Origin: Burhinus oedicnemus
Taxonomy: Eukaryota; Chordata; Aves; Charadriiformes; Burhinidae
DNA length: 64,000 nt
Direction of reading: 5' to 3'
NCBI GenBank assembly: GCA_008921705.1
Contig: VFFE01007027.1
Span: 54,976 to 118,975 of the forward strand
The stretch's first letter is position 1, and each line of letters opens with the position of its first letter. Both the position numbers and the translations under genes were made by a program. A model generated the notes under the pieces. The model made no database searches. It saw only the letters and a list, made by a program, of their open reading frames with translations, and was not told the DNA's origin. Below, piece by piece: positions 25,261-37,310 of this stretch.

Positions 25261-28200
25261 AGATCTTTAGCTATTATAACCCTGAAATTTCACTCCTCCA
25301 TGGAGTACAGAGCCTCCCAAGGTGCTCTGGGATGTCACTGCAGCTGGGACTTCATGTTTATGAGGGCAGTAGCTGCAACTAGTTTGGGAGCAAGGATGGA
25401 GAGACCTGCCAATTCAGAGAGCAGCTCTGACTAAGCTCTCACTTAGAAAACGTTAATTGTGCCTGGGTTGAAATGTGGCCCCCTTTGACATCATGTTGCT
25501 GCAGATCACAGACAAGCACCTTGAAGCATGAGGCCAAGGGAGGTTTCAGTGGGTTTCCACCACACTAGCAGGATAATTCCCAGATTCACAAATGACTCCA
25601 TTCAGTTACTTCAGTTACTTCATTCCCCCATCAGCCTGGGCCACTGGAAATACTTTAACAAATATCTAACTTATCCTGAGTCATCAGCAGTTTGATGACT
25701 GACATTGGTAAAGTGAGCCTCATGTAGTTTATTTGCAGTCATGCATGTTCATTCACCTCTGCTCCAGCCACCACTCAGGTGTGCCTGGTGATCCAGAAAT
25801 GACTTCCCACAGCTATTTTACCTTAACTGCCACATGGTACCAGGAAGATTTTACTCCCTGTTGGCTGGTGTGGTAGAGTAAGCCCTTCTTTCAGCCTCCA
25901 ACACAACTCCATGTATCACAAATGACTTGGAAAGTTGTAAAATTACTGAGATAAATGGAGATCTGAATAAGTGAGGGAGTAGTTTTGGGTGCCAGCTGCA
26001 ATCTGGATGGAAAGGGACTCACATGAATGCAGTGGGAGATGATGAGGGGGTTGGTGCAGTAACATCACTCATGTGCCAACTGCCTTCCCAAGTACTTCAA
26101 TGAATTACGAGCAGGAAACAGGGAGTGTGCATGGGGCAAGCTACAGAAAAGCAATGGTGAAATTAGACCAGTGGGAATAAGCAAGGTGCCTCTGAGACAG
26201 GGGCCTCTTCAAACACACAGGCAAACTGGTCGCAAAGCTCCTGCAAGGTGGAAGAAGGCCTGGAGCAGCTCACTCATCAGCAATTCAGATCTCCAACTGG
26301 TCTCAGTCCCAGGGCTGAGAACGAAGCAGAAGGGCATAAGGAGGTAAGGATGGGGAAAAGAGGGCTGCCTCTTGATGGATCTGACTGCGAACGATCTGAA
26401 GCCACGTTTTATTGTTGCTGTCCCAGCCAGTGAGGACAGCACAGCATAAACACATGAAAGATTCAGAGCACTGTAGTCATTCAGAGTGTCTATTTTTCAC
26501 CACACACGTAGGTTATTCGGGACTAGCATCAATGGCAAGACAGCAGGGAAGAGAGCCACGGGCACTGACATTGCCATGTGGACTTCCCTTCACACAATCC
26601 ATCTATGCAGAAAGGCCATTAATGATTGTGCAGGGATTCTTACACAATTCCTATGATGCATGTCATTTAACCTTTGCAGACAGCTCACCAGCCTGTTCTC
26701 AGAAATCTGGTTAAATACTCCCCCTGCAAAGAGTTAATTATTGCCGCTTCGACTATAAATTATAGTTAATTTTTCACAAACTACAGCTACTGTTGAGGAG
26801 AGCAGGGAGTCAGCGATAGTTTCACTGCTCTTTTTTTTTTATAAATAACTTTGACTGGTGGGTTCATAGAGTACAGACACTTTATTCTCTCAATATTTAG
26901 ACATTCAGTTAGACAGATGAACTCAGCTGGTTGGAGACTGTATACAAATTGCCTGCTCTGTATATGCCTTATGTACGTACTGATAAAACACGGAATTGCT
27001 GAGGTTCCTCCCAACCAAGTTCATCCAACTGCTTGTCAGAAGAACGTGGATGAGAAGGTGTCTGGCCAAGCTATTCCTTACTTGTAGCACTGTAATCCTG
27101 GTGTGAGCCACACTAAATCCATGATTTACACTGATTAATACACTGAAAGGCTGTTGATCCTAACCATTCTCTCTACGGCAGATTTCTGTATGTCTGTTAC
27201 AACACTCTCTTCTCTTAATAAACCTGAACAGAGGCTGGATGCTCACTGCTGCTTTCTGTACATAAAATCAGAAGGGTCTGTGCAGACTGGGTCTTGCCTG
27301 GCAACAGACTGGGGACTCTGGAGCTCATAAAAATTCTGCCTCTGTGTGTTTATTCATTTGGAAATGATCCAATATTTACCCTTGCATTTTACTGAAATAG
27401 ATCCTGCTGGGATTATGTTCCCAGTTCCTGAGGGGATCATGAGGATCAATAGTTGCAGACTAGAAGTTCATCCCAAAATACAAATGCCAGACTGCAGGAC
27501 ACTCATCGCAGAGCATCAGATATTGCTGATCAACACATGCAGCATTCCCAAAGTCTCCCATCTGCACTGTTCAGGTGTTTCACTGGGGAGCAAGTTTAAA
27601 GGTTTCTGAGCGCCAAGGGACTGCCTGTTTCCATAGGACAGCTAGCTATTGCAGGGGCAAAGTTCTGTGTTATGATAAAGCTTCTAGTTGTTCCTTCAGG
27701 CTGATCTCTGCAGCTTTATGAAGGAGCCCTTCCTATGCTTTTCTCTACCACAAGAGTCCCAGAATGCACGTGTTAGTACTGCAGCATTTTATTTTCCCAA
27801 ATCCCCATCATCAATTGTAATAGCAGCAACATGATATTTCAATGAGGAGATTTGTTCAACAACCTAAAAAGCCTTTTGCAGGGCCAGCACTAGCATGAAT
27901 GCTTTGCAGCTGGGACAGCTGAGGCCCAAGAAGTGAAGCAACATGCTAGGATCACATGATGGAGTCACACAGAGCAGATCTCCTGATACACAGCCTCCCG
28001 CTCTGAACATTGGGCTTGCAGCCTCAGTTCTTCCAGGAGACATCAGCTTCCATCCTACGCTTCACTCTATACTGCCCAACTTTGCCTGTAGAGTCACAAT
28101 GGCCTGTCTTTACATTGCATCTAGAGTAGTAGATGTGATGGCTATTTAAAAAATACACAGTGTGCAAAGTAAGCAGTGACCGGGACCTGACAGCAGGCAG

Positions 28201-31200
28201 GCACAACACAGCTCTCTGCAGACTGACGGCAAGATCTCCAACACGTACACCTCAAGGTATCATGCCTGCGTACGTGCAGGCTCCACTCAATTATCAACCA
28301 CACCTCCAGCTGCGGGTTTTAAATTATCTGAGCAAAGGCCATGCCAGGACTTATTTTTAGTCTAATATTGAAAACCAGTCTGTCCGCATGGCCCTTGGTG
28401 GACTGACTTCTGTCTGTTCTACCCGTGCTCTGGGCTGGCTGGACACCCTTCAACTCCAAACCAACAGCACCACACTCACGTTTGTTGCATTGCTGGCTCC
28501 AGGAGAGCACAGTGCCTTCAGACTGGAGTGACCAGAGATTGACCAGCCAACTAACATGCAGGTCTGCCACGGTCACCCAGTAAAGGTCATGCCAGAGTGG
28601 ACCTGAGACAAGGTTTGGGGGAATTGGCTGAACCTTAATTACATGTCACATCTTACTATGGTATATGCTGAAGCTTCGATTCAACTAGATGTGACTTACA
28701 AACCACATCACAGTAAAGACATCACTGAGCCATTGTAATCATGCAAGTCTACCAGGCCTCTCACCTGGGAGACAGAACACAAGGAAAACATTTCCAACAC
28801 CGAGCCATGCTAAGCACTGGGTAAGGTATTAAATGGAAGATGGAGAGCCTGAATGAGTCTAAACTAATGAGTCAACAAACTTAGTCCAATGACATCACCA
28901 AGATGACAGCTATGAAATCTATGGACCCAAACCGGTGTGTGCAGAGTTAAACTTAACGGGAGAATGAAGGGCTGTTTCACCTACCCTCCCATGGGGATCT
29001 CTAAAAAGACTTCAGGGAGGGCTTGTGGTCCCCAGCAGTTGAAATAAAGGCCCCAAAAATCAATCCAGAGAGCTCGGCTTTCATTCAGATACGTCACATT
29101 ATCCCCCAGTCTTCATGTTCCCAGCACAACTCAGCACTACATCTTCTGCTCTCTCCCTCTTTCATCTTCTTATCTGATCCCAAACCTCTCTCTCCTGCAG
29201 AGCACCTGAAGACTGAGATTAGACAGACCAGCCACCACTGCCAGCCTACACAGGCTGGTAAAGTAAAAAGACTCAACCAGATTAGCTAGATTGTGACCCA
29301 GACAAAGGGCATGAGCAGAGTGACCACCCAACTGCACAACCTTAGCCTTTGACAAACACAAGACAACATGTCTTATTTAACACTTTTTCACTATGGATGA
29401 GGCTACTGCAACTATTTCATCTTACTGGACTCAACAAGAAGACTTCTTGATAAGAGTAGTAGGCATGTCTTCTCTTTTGAGACCCAGTGCTTTCTGAAGA
29501 AAGCATCTCTAGAGCTGCTCTAGTCTGACAGTGCTCAAACGAAAGCATATACTCAGAGGAAGGTATTGTGGTACCATCTCAAAATACACAGCATCATGGA
29601 AAGACTTTCCCAGACATCAGATTTCCTTTCTGAATCTGGCCCTCAGAGTCTAGTTTGACCATGTGGACCAAAGCCGGTATTAAGATCGACACTACACACC
29701 TATGGGCTAGCACTCATCATGTTCCATGGTCCAGCTTGTTACATCTGCTAAATGGCTCTGGCGCATCTGAAGGTGTCCACACCACTGAATGAAGCTGAAT
29801 GATACCCCATGCCATGCACATACCATATAGTGGGGGCATCAGGAAACACAACTCTCTGTCTGGCAGGTCCCAGTCCTCACCTCAAGTATAGGGTTGCATC
29901 CACATGGGCTGGACAAGGATGCAAGGAAGATTTGAATCCAGACAGCTCTCAGTATGCAGTAACATCAGATCCCAGATCTCTCCACGTCTTTGGTCCCAGA
30001 TCCAAACTGGTATCAGGGTTGTCTCTACACCAGAAATGCCACAAGATCCTTGGGTTTCTCCATACTGTCATGAGATCTGTCAGTCCCATATCAAACAGTG
30101 CTCTGTTCCAGAGGTCCTGCTCCAGCCAGCATGTAAGCAAGGGGAACAGCAGCTGGGGAAGAGATCCCATGCACATCATCGTACCAATGCAGGTGTTTCC
30201 AAGAACTTTTGGAACCAACCTGCCTCCTTGCACTCTGTAGCCTCGTGTCAGGTGCCAGCTAGACATGGGAAGGTGCTGAGATGGAAAGCAGCAGGACAAA
30301 AAATACGCTTCCAGAGAAAAAAGTTACTCAAGAAAGGAGAGAGAACACCTTAGAGACCTGAGCCTCATTTTGGGCGCTGTCTGGTGTGTAAACCTGACTT
30401 GTGTCAAGGATGCAGCAGTGCCCAGAGGTCTGTGGCCACTGGAGAAGAGGAGGAGGAAGGCAGGGGTGACTCAGAATGTGCCAGGATTTGCTAGTAGCTA
30501 CACTTAGAGGTGGTAAAGAAGGCTTTAACAGTGCTCCAAGGGGAAAATAAGTGATATCTCACTCCTTTTCCCAAGGCAGGGGTAGAAAAGAAGGCCAGAC
30601 CATCCAGGAAGGAACTGGGACCTTCAGAAAAAACACTAGTTAAAAACGTATACACCAGGAGCAACAGGGCTACAGGGGGTGAGGCATGTGGGGCGACATA
30701 GAGTGATGGCATTTTATCTCCTTGCCCATAGGGACTGTCTGGGCCACGGGGAGAACATGGTGAGCTTCTTGAGGTGTAGGGTCTAACACCCTTGTTCAGC
30801 CTATGTGGTAGCGTCTCGCCAGCCTACCTCGCACCACAGGCCAAACAGGAGTGACCAAGTGCTGTGACCAAGCTGCCTGTGTGATGCAGTCTCTCCTTTC
30901 CCAGGGAACTGCAGCTGCCACCAAGTTTGCATGGTGCTTTCCCAACATGGTGTTTAAAATCCAGGGGATCATTTACAACCTTTCAGTGAAACAATATGAG
31001 GTGGGACAATCTACAGGGGCCAGACAAACTTTTGAATACAGATATTGAAAAGAAATGCAAGAATTTTACAAGGATGAGATACTTGTCAGCTTTCCAGATC
31101 ATCCCACCTCACAACATCTTCATTACCTCCCCATATGTTATACACATGTATACGATAGATCATCAGTAACCATAAAAATCAGGGGGACTATGTGTTATTT

Positions 31201-32635
31201 AGATAACAATTGAGGGAGATCATAAAAAAGGAATGTGAAGGGAAAAGTCAATTACAACTTTAATGCTGGAGACTTTACCATCTCTTCACATCATTAAGAA
31301 AAAAATAGACAATCAAGGATGATGTTCCCACAGAGGAAAAAAGTTTTTCAAAAGGAGAAACTTCGGTGCACGCCACACGGCATTTTGCCAGTTTCCTTTC
31401 TATTGTTGAAATTTGGCTTTTAGTGAAAATAGCATATACGTAATGCAATGCAATTATGTAGCATGGATCTATGCTGCTGAACACAAAGGAAAAACCCTGG
31501 GGAAGGATGCATTAATGGTGCTGCATCTCCGCATGATGTTCCCAGTGCAGTGGAAGGCTAAGCACAACATAAGCAAATTTTAAGTGCAGTTTTCTAATCA
31601 GAAAAGATTTTAAAGGATACCTGGCCAGTTCCTGCTGTGGCTGCAATCAAATTTCTTTTAAAATCATAAAAAGATTGAGCTTTCCAAGGAGGAAACATCC
31701 CCATAAAATCTGCAAAGCAGACTTGTCAACAGAAAGGCACAGCCAGCTGCACTGTCAGTTCTGGGTGTGAGCAGCTGGAACAGAAATACAGCACAGATCT
31801 CAAAATAACCACCTGGTCCTTGGCTCTCCGGGTGCCAGTTGGACAGGATCCTGGTGGGCTGTCCAGCATGCTGACACTGCATGGGTGGCACAGTGTCCCC
31901 CAGCAGGGAGGCATTCTCCGACACAGAAATAATGCCTTCCACCAGGAAGAGCTGAATCAACAGCCAGGCACCTTATATACACTTGTATACATGCTTTGAT
32001 TTGTATTTTTGTGTGCCCATTTTCTACTGCATTTGTGACAACTGAATAGGAGGGAATGCTAAAAAGCACTTCTACCACATTAAATCAAATTAAACATTTT
32101 GGGAAATCTGTTCTTGCTTTCCGGAGACTCAAGGAAAAATGTGATGGCAGGGCACAGATGTATTTGCTGCAATTTTCTTATGTTTAGAAGACTCACATCT
32201 TTTTTCTTGTATTTCCTATAGCCTCTTTTGGTTTTCTTGCCTATTCAAACCCAAAACCCAACCCAAAAAACAAACCAACAAAAAAACCCGCTAAATCAAA
32301 GGCCATAACAAGCACATCTTACAAGTATCAATAAACCCATGTATTGAAAGAGCTGGAAATGCTTAAAATCCAGCTGCACTTTTAAGTAGCATGTTCTTCA
32401 AGTTATCATTGCAATAGTTATCAACCTCTCCCTCTCTAAGGTAGACACCAGAAAAATAAATCATATTTTTTGAAAGATCTAGGGAAAGATCCATGGCTTT
32501 TGGAGAAATCAAAGAGAAGTAGCGATTAAAGAAGATTCCATCAGGCAATAAAGCATTTATGCAAACTGTCTCATAAAAACAAAACAAATAAGGGGAAGGA
32601 AGCTATATGGAGGGAGCGGGGGGAGAGGTACTTAC

Positions 32636-32701
32636 ACTCTTCTTCCATAATAACTATTTTAGTTTCTGAGGCTGGTAAGACTTGTGGTGCTTTCGTTGTT
32701 C
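32636..32701 (-). CDS. NRG2: Candidate 66-nt cassette exon in the NRG2 Ig-EGF spacer
   Basis: This is a putative internal exon of exactly 22 codons, entering and leaving in phase 1, so it can be included or skipped without changing frame. The acceptor is a pyrimidine-rich CTTAATTTCCCCAG ending at 32702. The donor is GTAAGTACC at 32635 downward, a near-consensus site. In frame with the Ig exon it encodes G TTKAPQVLPASETKIVIMEEE and then the Leu shared with the EGF exon. The peptide has no cysteine and no N-glycosylation sequon, has Thr, Ser and Pro in its first half and ends in an acidic EEE cluster. It would lengthen the linker between the Ig and EGF domains, the position of the glycosylated spacer in NRG1. 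I do not recall a matching segment in mammalian NRG2. Evidence is splice sites, frame and location only; a chance pseudo-exon remains possible. Confidence 0.65.
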
Positions 32702-35700
32702 CTGGGGAAATTAAGGTAAGAAAGTAGTGAACAAAATATCTATTTTGAGCAGAGAAGAGTGGGCTTAGCTACTGCAGGGAGGAGGACAAGAGCAGGTACT
32801 GCTGGGTGGTGCAGGCTGGGGTGGCTGTCAATGTGTTAGTACTGGTTAGAATATGCTCAGATGGGTAACTGGGTAACAGAGGCAGATAAACGAGTGCTGC
32901 TGCAAGGGATGGCACAGGGCAAAACGGTCCCCTTGCTGTAATGGGCCTCCTGCCATTAAGATCTCTGTCATGACAAAAAGGCAGAAACGGCTCAGGATTC
33001 ACCCGGCAGGTGATAAGCGAAAATGTGGGAGGTTTTCTTAGCCCTGACAGCCACAAGTGTGCAAAGACAGGATCACAGAACACGACAGCAAGAAAAATGT
33101 GGAGTTTAAGAAAGGGTGAGATCATCTGAAGGGCCTCCATCCCACAAGTATGTGCAGTACAAAGTAATGCTTGTACAAGAGATGGAGGAACATGAAACAG
33201 ACGAAAGCCATGGCCCAAGGCAATACGAGAGCCGAGGACATGTAGCGATTTCCTCTTTATAAACCAGGATACTGGGGAAGTCTGATGTCCATGGTCACCA
33301 GCTCCACCCAAGCCCACTGGCAGCAACAGCCCCTTCTGGATCAAAGCCCCTCACACCCTCTAGATGCACAAAAGAGAAAGCACTAGGAGCCTGTGCTGTG
33401 CGTGCAGCACCCTGTCAGACACAGGTGGTGAGACCACCATGGAAAGATAAAAGCAGAAAGAATTTTTTATAAGTTTGATTTTTCCTGCAGTGTTTAGCAA
33501 AGGGGGGGCGGGTGTGTCAGTTAAGGTGGCGTCTAGAAATTTCTGAGGAAAAAAGCATCTGAAACAATCACATCTCAGCTGTGCCCTCATGCCCATGTGA
33601 TACCAATATTAGACTACTCAATAAAGACAACTGGGAAATGAGATATTTTTCTAAGAAAGCATCTAATTTACCTCAAAGTCATAAAAATCTGAAAATACCA
33701 CCAAAGCACAATATGTTTTGGCTAAGCCCAGAAGCATTTCCTCAGAAACTGACACCTTCCCAAAGATTTCAATGTGAAAGCATTTATTTCCCAGCTGGGA
33801 ATTTTGTGGAAATCGCAGAGGAGAGATGAGGTGATGGGTTTGGCTGATCAGTATTTTCTAAGTGCACTGCAGCCACTCTCTTTCCAAAGAAAATCTCTCA
33901 TCAGTGTGGTGTTTTTGGTGATTTGCAACAGACCTGCATGGCTGAAAAGGTGCTCTGTTGAAACTGGTATAAACCAAAAAGTGGTAGTGGAATAGAGCAA
34001 AGAGTACTTGGCAACGGAAATGCTGCCTCATCAGGCTGAGAAACTTTTACCAGAGAGACGGAATCTCAGACCTTCACATCCATGGGCCTGAGGGTCTCGT
34101 GTGAGCTCCTTCTCTGCCAGCCAGGACTCAAGGGGGCTCAGGAGCCTCCGTTTCTGGCCTCTGCACCCATGCAGGGGAATGACATCTCGTGCTGAGGACA
34201 TCTCGTTCCTCCATGATGCTCATCTCAAGCCTCAACAGCCACCTCTTGCAATGCCACCTCTCTACAGGGGCACCCAGAGATGTCCTGAAACCTTGTGTCT
34301 CTGTATCACAAGTTGCAGTGTTGGCTCAGGACTTTTTCCCAGTCCTGGATTCACCTGCCTGTATCACAGCAACATTACAGGACCTCCAACAATACTGCTG
34401 AAGGTCAGGTCAGAAAGTGTGCTTCCAGCAGATGGTCCCAGAGCGTCAGTCCCAGCCAGCCTGCCCAGGATAGGGCTGCAGTAAAGAAGAATATAAATCA
34501 GCAGAACATACAGAAATAGCAATAGCTGGAGTGAGCTTCTGGGAAAGGGAAGGCTCCAAGGGGAGGCCAGCTCACCCGTCTGCTTTGATTAATTGTTATA
34601 AACTGCTAGAGCTTCACAGAGCACTGTGTTGAGACTTAGCCACAATGGGATCAGTGCTAAGGAGCCTGGAGAGAAGAATGCAGGCAGGGACAGAAGACAG
34701 CACACACGTGGATTCAGAGACAATCAGATGCCCTGGGGAGTTTTCTACTGAAAGACATCACAGAAGAGGGAGCTTGCAGAAGTGAGGAAAGCTCTCAAGG
34801 TCCCAAGAAGGCCTAGCAGTAAGGAAAGAGGGAGACTCCAGGACAGCAAGTGCCTGGACACAGATGAAGGCTGCTCGGCTCTGGGTAGCTCCAGGGGGAA
34901 GTGAAAAAAGAGTGCAAAGGGGGTGACAGAGCTGCGAAAGCCTACAGCGATCACCATCATCTTGTTTACCTTTGCAAGGGACTACAACTAGCATTCAACT
35001 GCTGTCCTGCCAGGTGACCTGCAAATAGCAGCAGTGAGGTGTGCATGCAGCTGAGAGTGGCAAGCCAAAGGCAGATTTGCAAGGCAGCTTAGATTAACCA
35101 AGGCAGTGCCCCAGCAGAGCACAGCAGGCAAACTCCTGCATCTGCAGCACCTTGCAGCCTGCAGCTCCCACTAGGAAAAGGTACAGGCCAGATCTTTGGG
35201 TCTCTTCGGTTGCTTTTCAGGTCTCAACTCATTTCTGGGTAACTCAGGTGTGTCCTCAAACCCGCCATGATCTGAGTGAGAGCAACCATCTGTCCTTGCC
35301 AGACAGCATGCCTTCCTGTGGAGGAAGAGTTAAACCCTGACAAATGCTGCCATTACGTGTGCATGCGGGAATCACAGAATCCCGGAATGGCAGGGGTTGG
35401 AAGGGACCTTTGGAGATCAGCTAGTCCAACCCCCCTGCCAAAGCAGGTTCACCTAGAGCAGGTTGGACAGGAACGCATACAGGTGGGTTTTGAAGATCTC
35501 CAGAGAAGGAGACTCCAGCATCTCTTTGGGCAGCCTGTTCCAGTGCTCTGCCACCCTCAAAGTAACAAAGTTTTTCCTCATGTTCAGATGGAATTTCCTG
35601 TGTTCCAGCTTGCGCCCATTGCCCCTTGTCCTGTTGCTGGGCACCCCTGAAAAGAGTCTGGCCCCATCCTCTTGACATCCACCCCTTAGATATTGACAAG

Positions 35701-37191
35701 CATTGATGAGATCCCCGCTCAGTCCTCTCCTCCAAGCTAAACAGACTCTCAGCCTTTCCTCGTAACAGAGGTGCTCCATTCCCTTGGTCATCTTCATAGC
35801 CCTCCACTGGACTCTCTCCAGTAGTTCCCTGTCCTTCTTGAACTGGGGAAGCCAGAACTGGACACAGCACTCCAGATGTGGCCTCACCAGGGCAGAGTAG
35901 AGGGGGAAGGGGCAGTTTGAAGTTGTAGTGGCCTGACACGAGTGTTCCTGGTGCCGTAAGCTGCGTGTAGGATCAGAGCCTTGAGCCCTATCTGCTCAAT
36001 CACAACTCCTCTTGTGAAAGGGGATTGCTGGTGACCGGGAAGGACAAGTGGTGGAGGCAGACAGGGCTCTCATGGCAGGCATGTGCTGCCCATGCATGTT
36101 ACCCGTAGGGAGTGGGGGTTGCACGTGCAGCTCCCAGTGAAAAAAGGAACAGTTTATGTTGCGATGGGACAGCCAGAGTGTGAGTCAGAAAAAAGGGAGT
36201 GGCACTGCCTCAGTTAGCTTGCTCTAAACACCTTTCCTATTGTGATCAGAGAGAAACGCAGCAGAGCAGGAGGGCTAACTTCATGGACATGAAGCACAAA
36301 GGCATGGAGGTCTGAACACGGACGGCCTTTCTCCGGACTTTGCAAGCACTGGGTCTTTACTGGCTTGCACAGACTAACTGAGGGGGAGGCTACGTGATAC
36401 TGCAGCTTCACAGAATAAAAGATTCAGGACTGCAAACACTGCTGAGGCAGAGGTTAATAGAGAAAATAATGCCAGAAAGCAGCAGGAGAAAGCTACTTTC
36501 CTTCACATTTGACTAACACTAATAAGAGCACAACAGAGAAACTGGATCACACCAAAGGGCTGCAGAGCACAGAGTCCAGGCTCCCGCAGTGGCCCATTGT
36601 GAATGGCAGGAGGAAGAGCTTAGGAAACAGAGCTTGTCCAGAGTCATCCCTCCCCTAGTCGCACCCTCTCGGCTTCTGGCAACCACTGTGGGGAATTTCT
36701 GAGCCGGAGGGTGCATCCAAACCATCATGTTAAACAATATAATTATTATGACCAAGATAATACTAAAACCACCTAACCTCAGACTCCATCTGCTGAGCTC
36801 TATGAGATGGAGCACACATTCTAGGATGAAAACCAGAAGCAACTTCACTCATCACAAAGCTATGGTTTAATTACTTGTCTTCTGGTGAGTTTTGCTTCTC
36901 CAAAATTCTTTAAAAGAAGAAAACATCAAGCCCACCAGCTTTCTTTCCTCCCTACCCCTTTTAAAAAATACATAGACTGTAAGTTTATTTAAAATGTAAA
37001 TTAACCACATTGCCAGTGACAGATAACAAAGATAAACATTTATGCTAAGCTGCATTTTTCTTATCTCCCAAGATTGTTTTACTCGATATCCTGAAAGCAT
37101 GAAACAAAATATAAGACAGATCATGTGCAGAACCTCCTGCTTTCTGTTGAATGGCAGACAGCTCAAGACATTTGCTGGCTTCTTCACTTAC
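32702..37191 (-). other. NRG2: NRG2 intron between the second Ig exon and the cassette exon
   Basis: This 4.5-kb intron starts GTAAGTG at 37191 downward and ends TTTCCCCAG at 32702. It contains a young CR1 LINE fragment at 35370-35935 and a G-rich patch at 33503-33514. A 191-codon open frame at 32769-33344 on the gene strand has no recognisable domain and stops before the cassette exon. Confidence 0.8.
35370..35935 (-). mobile_element. CR1 LINE, 5'-truncated, avian type
   Basis: The plus strand from about 35370 reads as the reverse complement of an avian CR1 3' end (ATCACAGAATCCCGGAATGG followed by the GGTTGGAAGGGACC block), so the element lies on the minus strand, the same strand as NRG2. 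It carries the C-terminal part of the CR1 ORF2 reverse transcriptase: a frame at 35453-35887 contains [42 protein letters not shown] and [20 protein letters not shown] frame change near 35880-35890 separates this from a short upstream stretch (YNFKLPLPP). The copy is about 565 bp and 5'-truncated, as most CR1 copies are. Its open C-terminal frame suggests a relatively young insertion. It cannot move on its own. Confidence 0.95.
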
Positions 37192-37310
37192 CACTTTTCA
37201 CATTCAGGCTGCCTTTTGCGGTGTCTTTCCCTAAAACGTTCTCCGCTTCACAGCTGTACTCCCCAGCATCTTCCAGCTTCACCTTGTTGAACTGCAGTCT
37301 GGAAATCTTT
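37192..37310 (-). CDS. NRG2: NRG2 exon: C-terminal half of the Ig-like C2 domain
   Basis: This 119-nt exon completes the Ig-like domain of neuregulin 2. Joined to the preceding exon (…AA|A AAG ATT…) it reads KKISRLQFNKVKLEDAGEY, then SCEAENVLGKDTAKGSLNVKS. The DAGEYSC motif supplies the second Ig cysteine, and the whole aligns with the remembered mammalian NRG2 segment ending in ENILGKDTVRG. The acceptor is TTTTCAACAG just above 37310 and the donor is GTAAGTG at 37191 downward. Entry phase is 2 and exit phase is 1 (last base G). The intron to the previous exon is about 11.5 kb. Splicing straight to the EGF exon gives NVKS-V-TTTLSSW, which matches the mammalian NVNS-V-STTLSSW junction. Confidence 0.96.

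Larger units (their letters stand above)
20299..32635 (-). other. NRG2: NRG2 intron between the cassette exon and the EGF exon
   Basis: This 12.3-kb intron carries the only LTR element in the window (23003-23722) and an eroded ancient CR1 fragment (about 24800-25260). Otherwise it is unique-looking sequence with minor low-complexity patches, such as an A/C-rich run near 32250-32300 and a T run near 26830. If the 66-nt exon is not real, this and the next intron are one 16.9-kb intron. Confidence 0.8.

Noticed and set aside
32769..33344. A 191-codon open frame on the gene strand, the longest in the window
   Set aside because: It has no recognisable domain, stops before the cassette exon, and has no supporting splice context. 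In 64 kb of both strands such a frame is expected by chance.
35276..35939. Plus-strand and shifted frames over the CR1 element
   Set aside because: They are antisense or frame-shifted readings of the CR1 reverse-transcriptase C-terminus.
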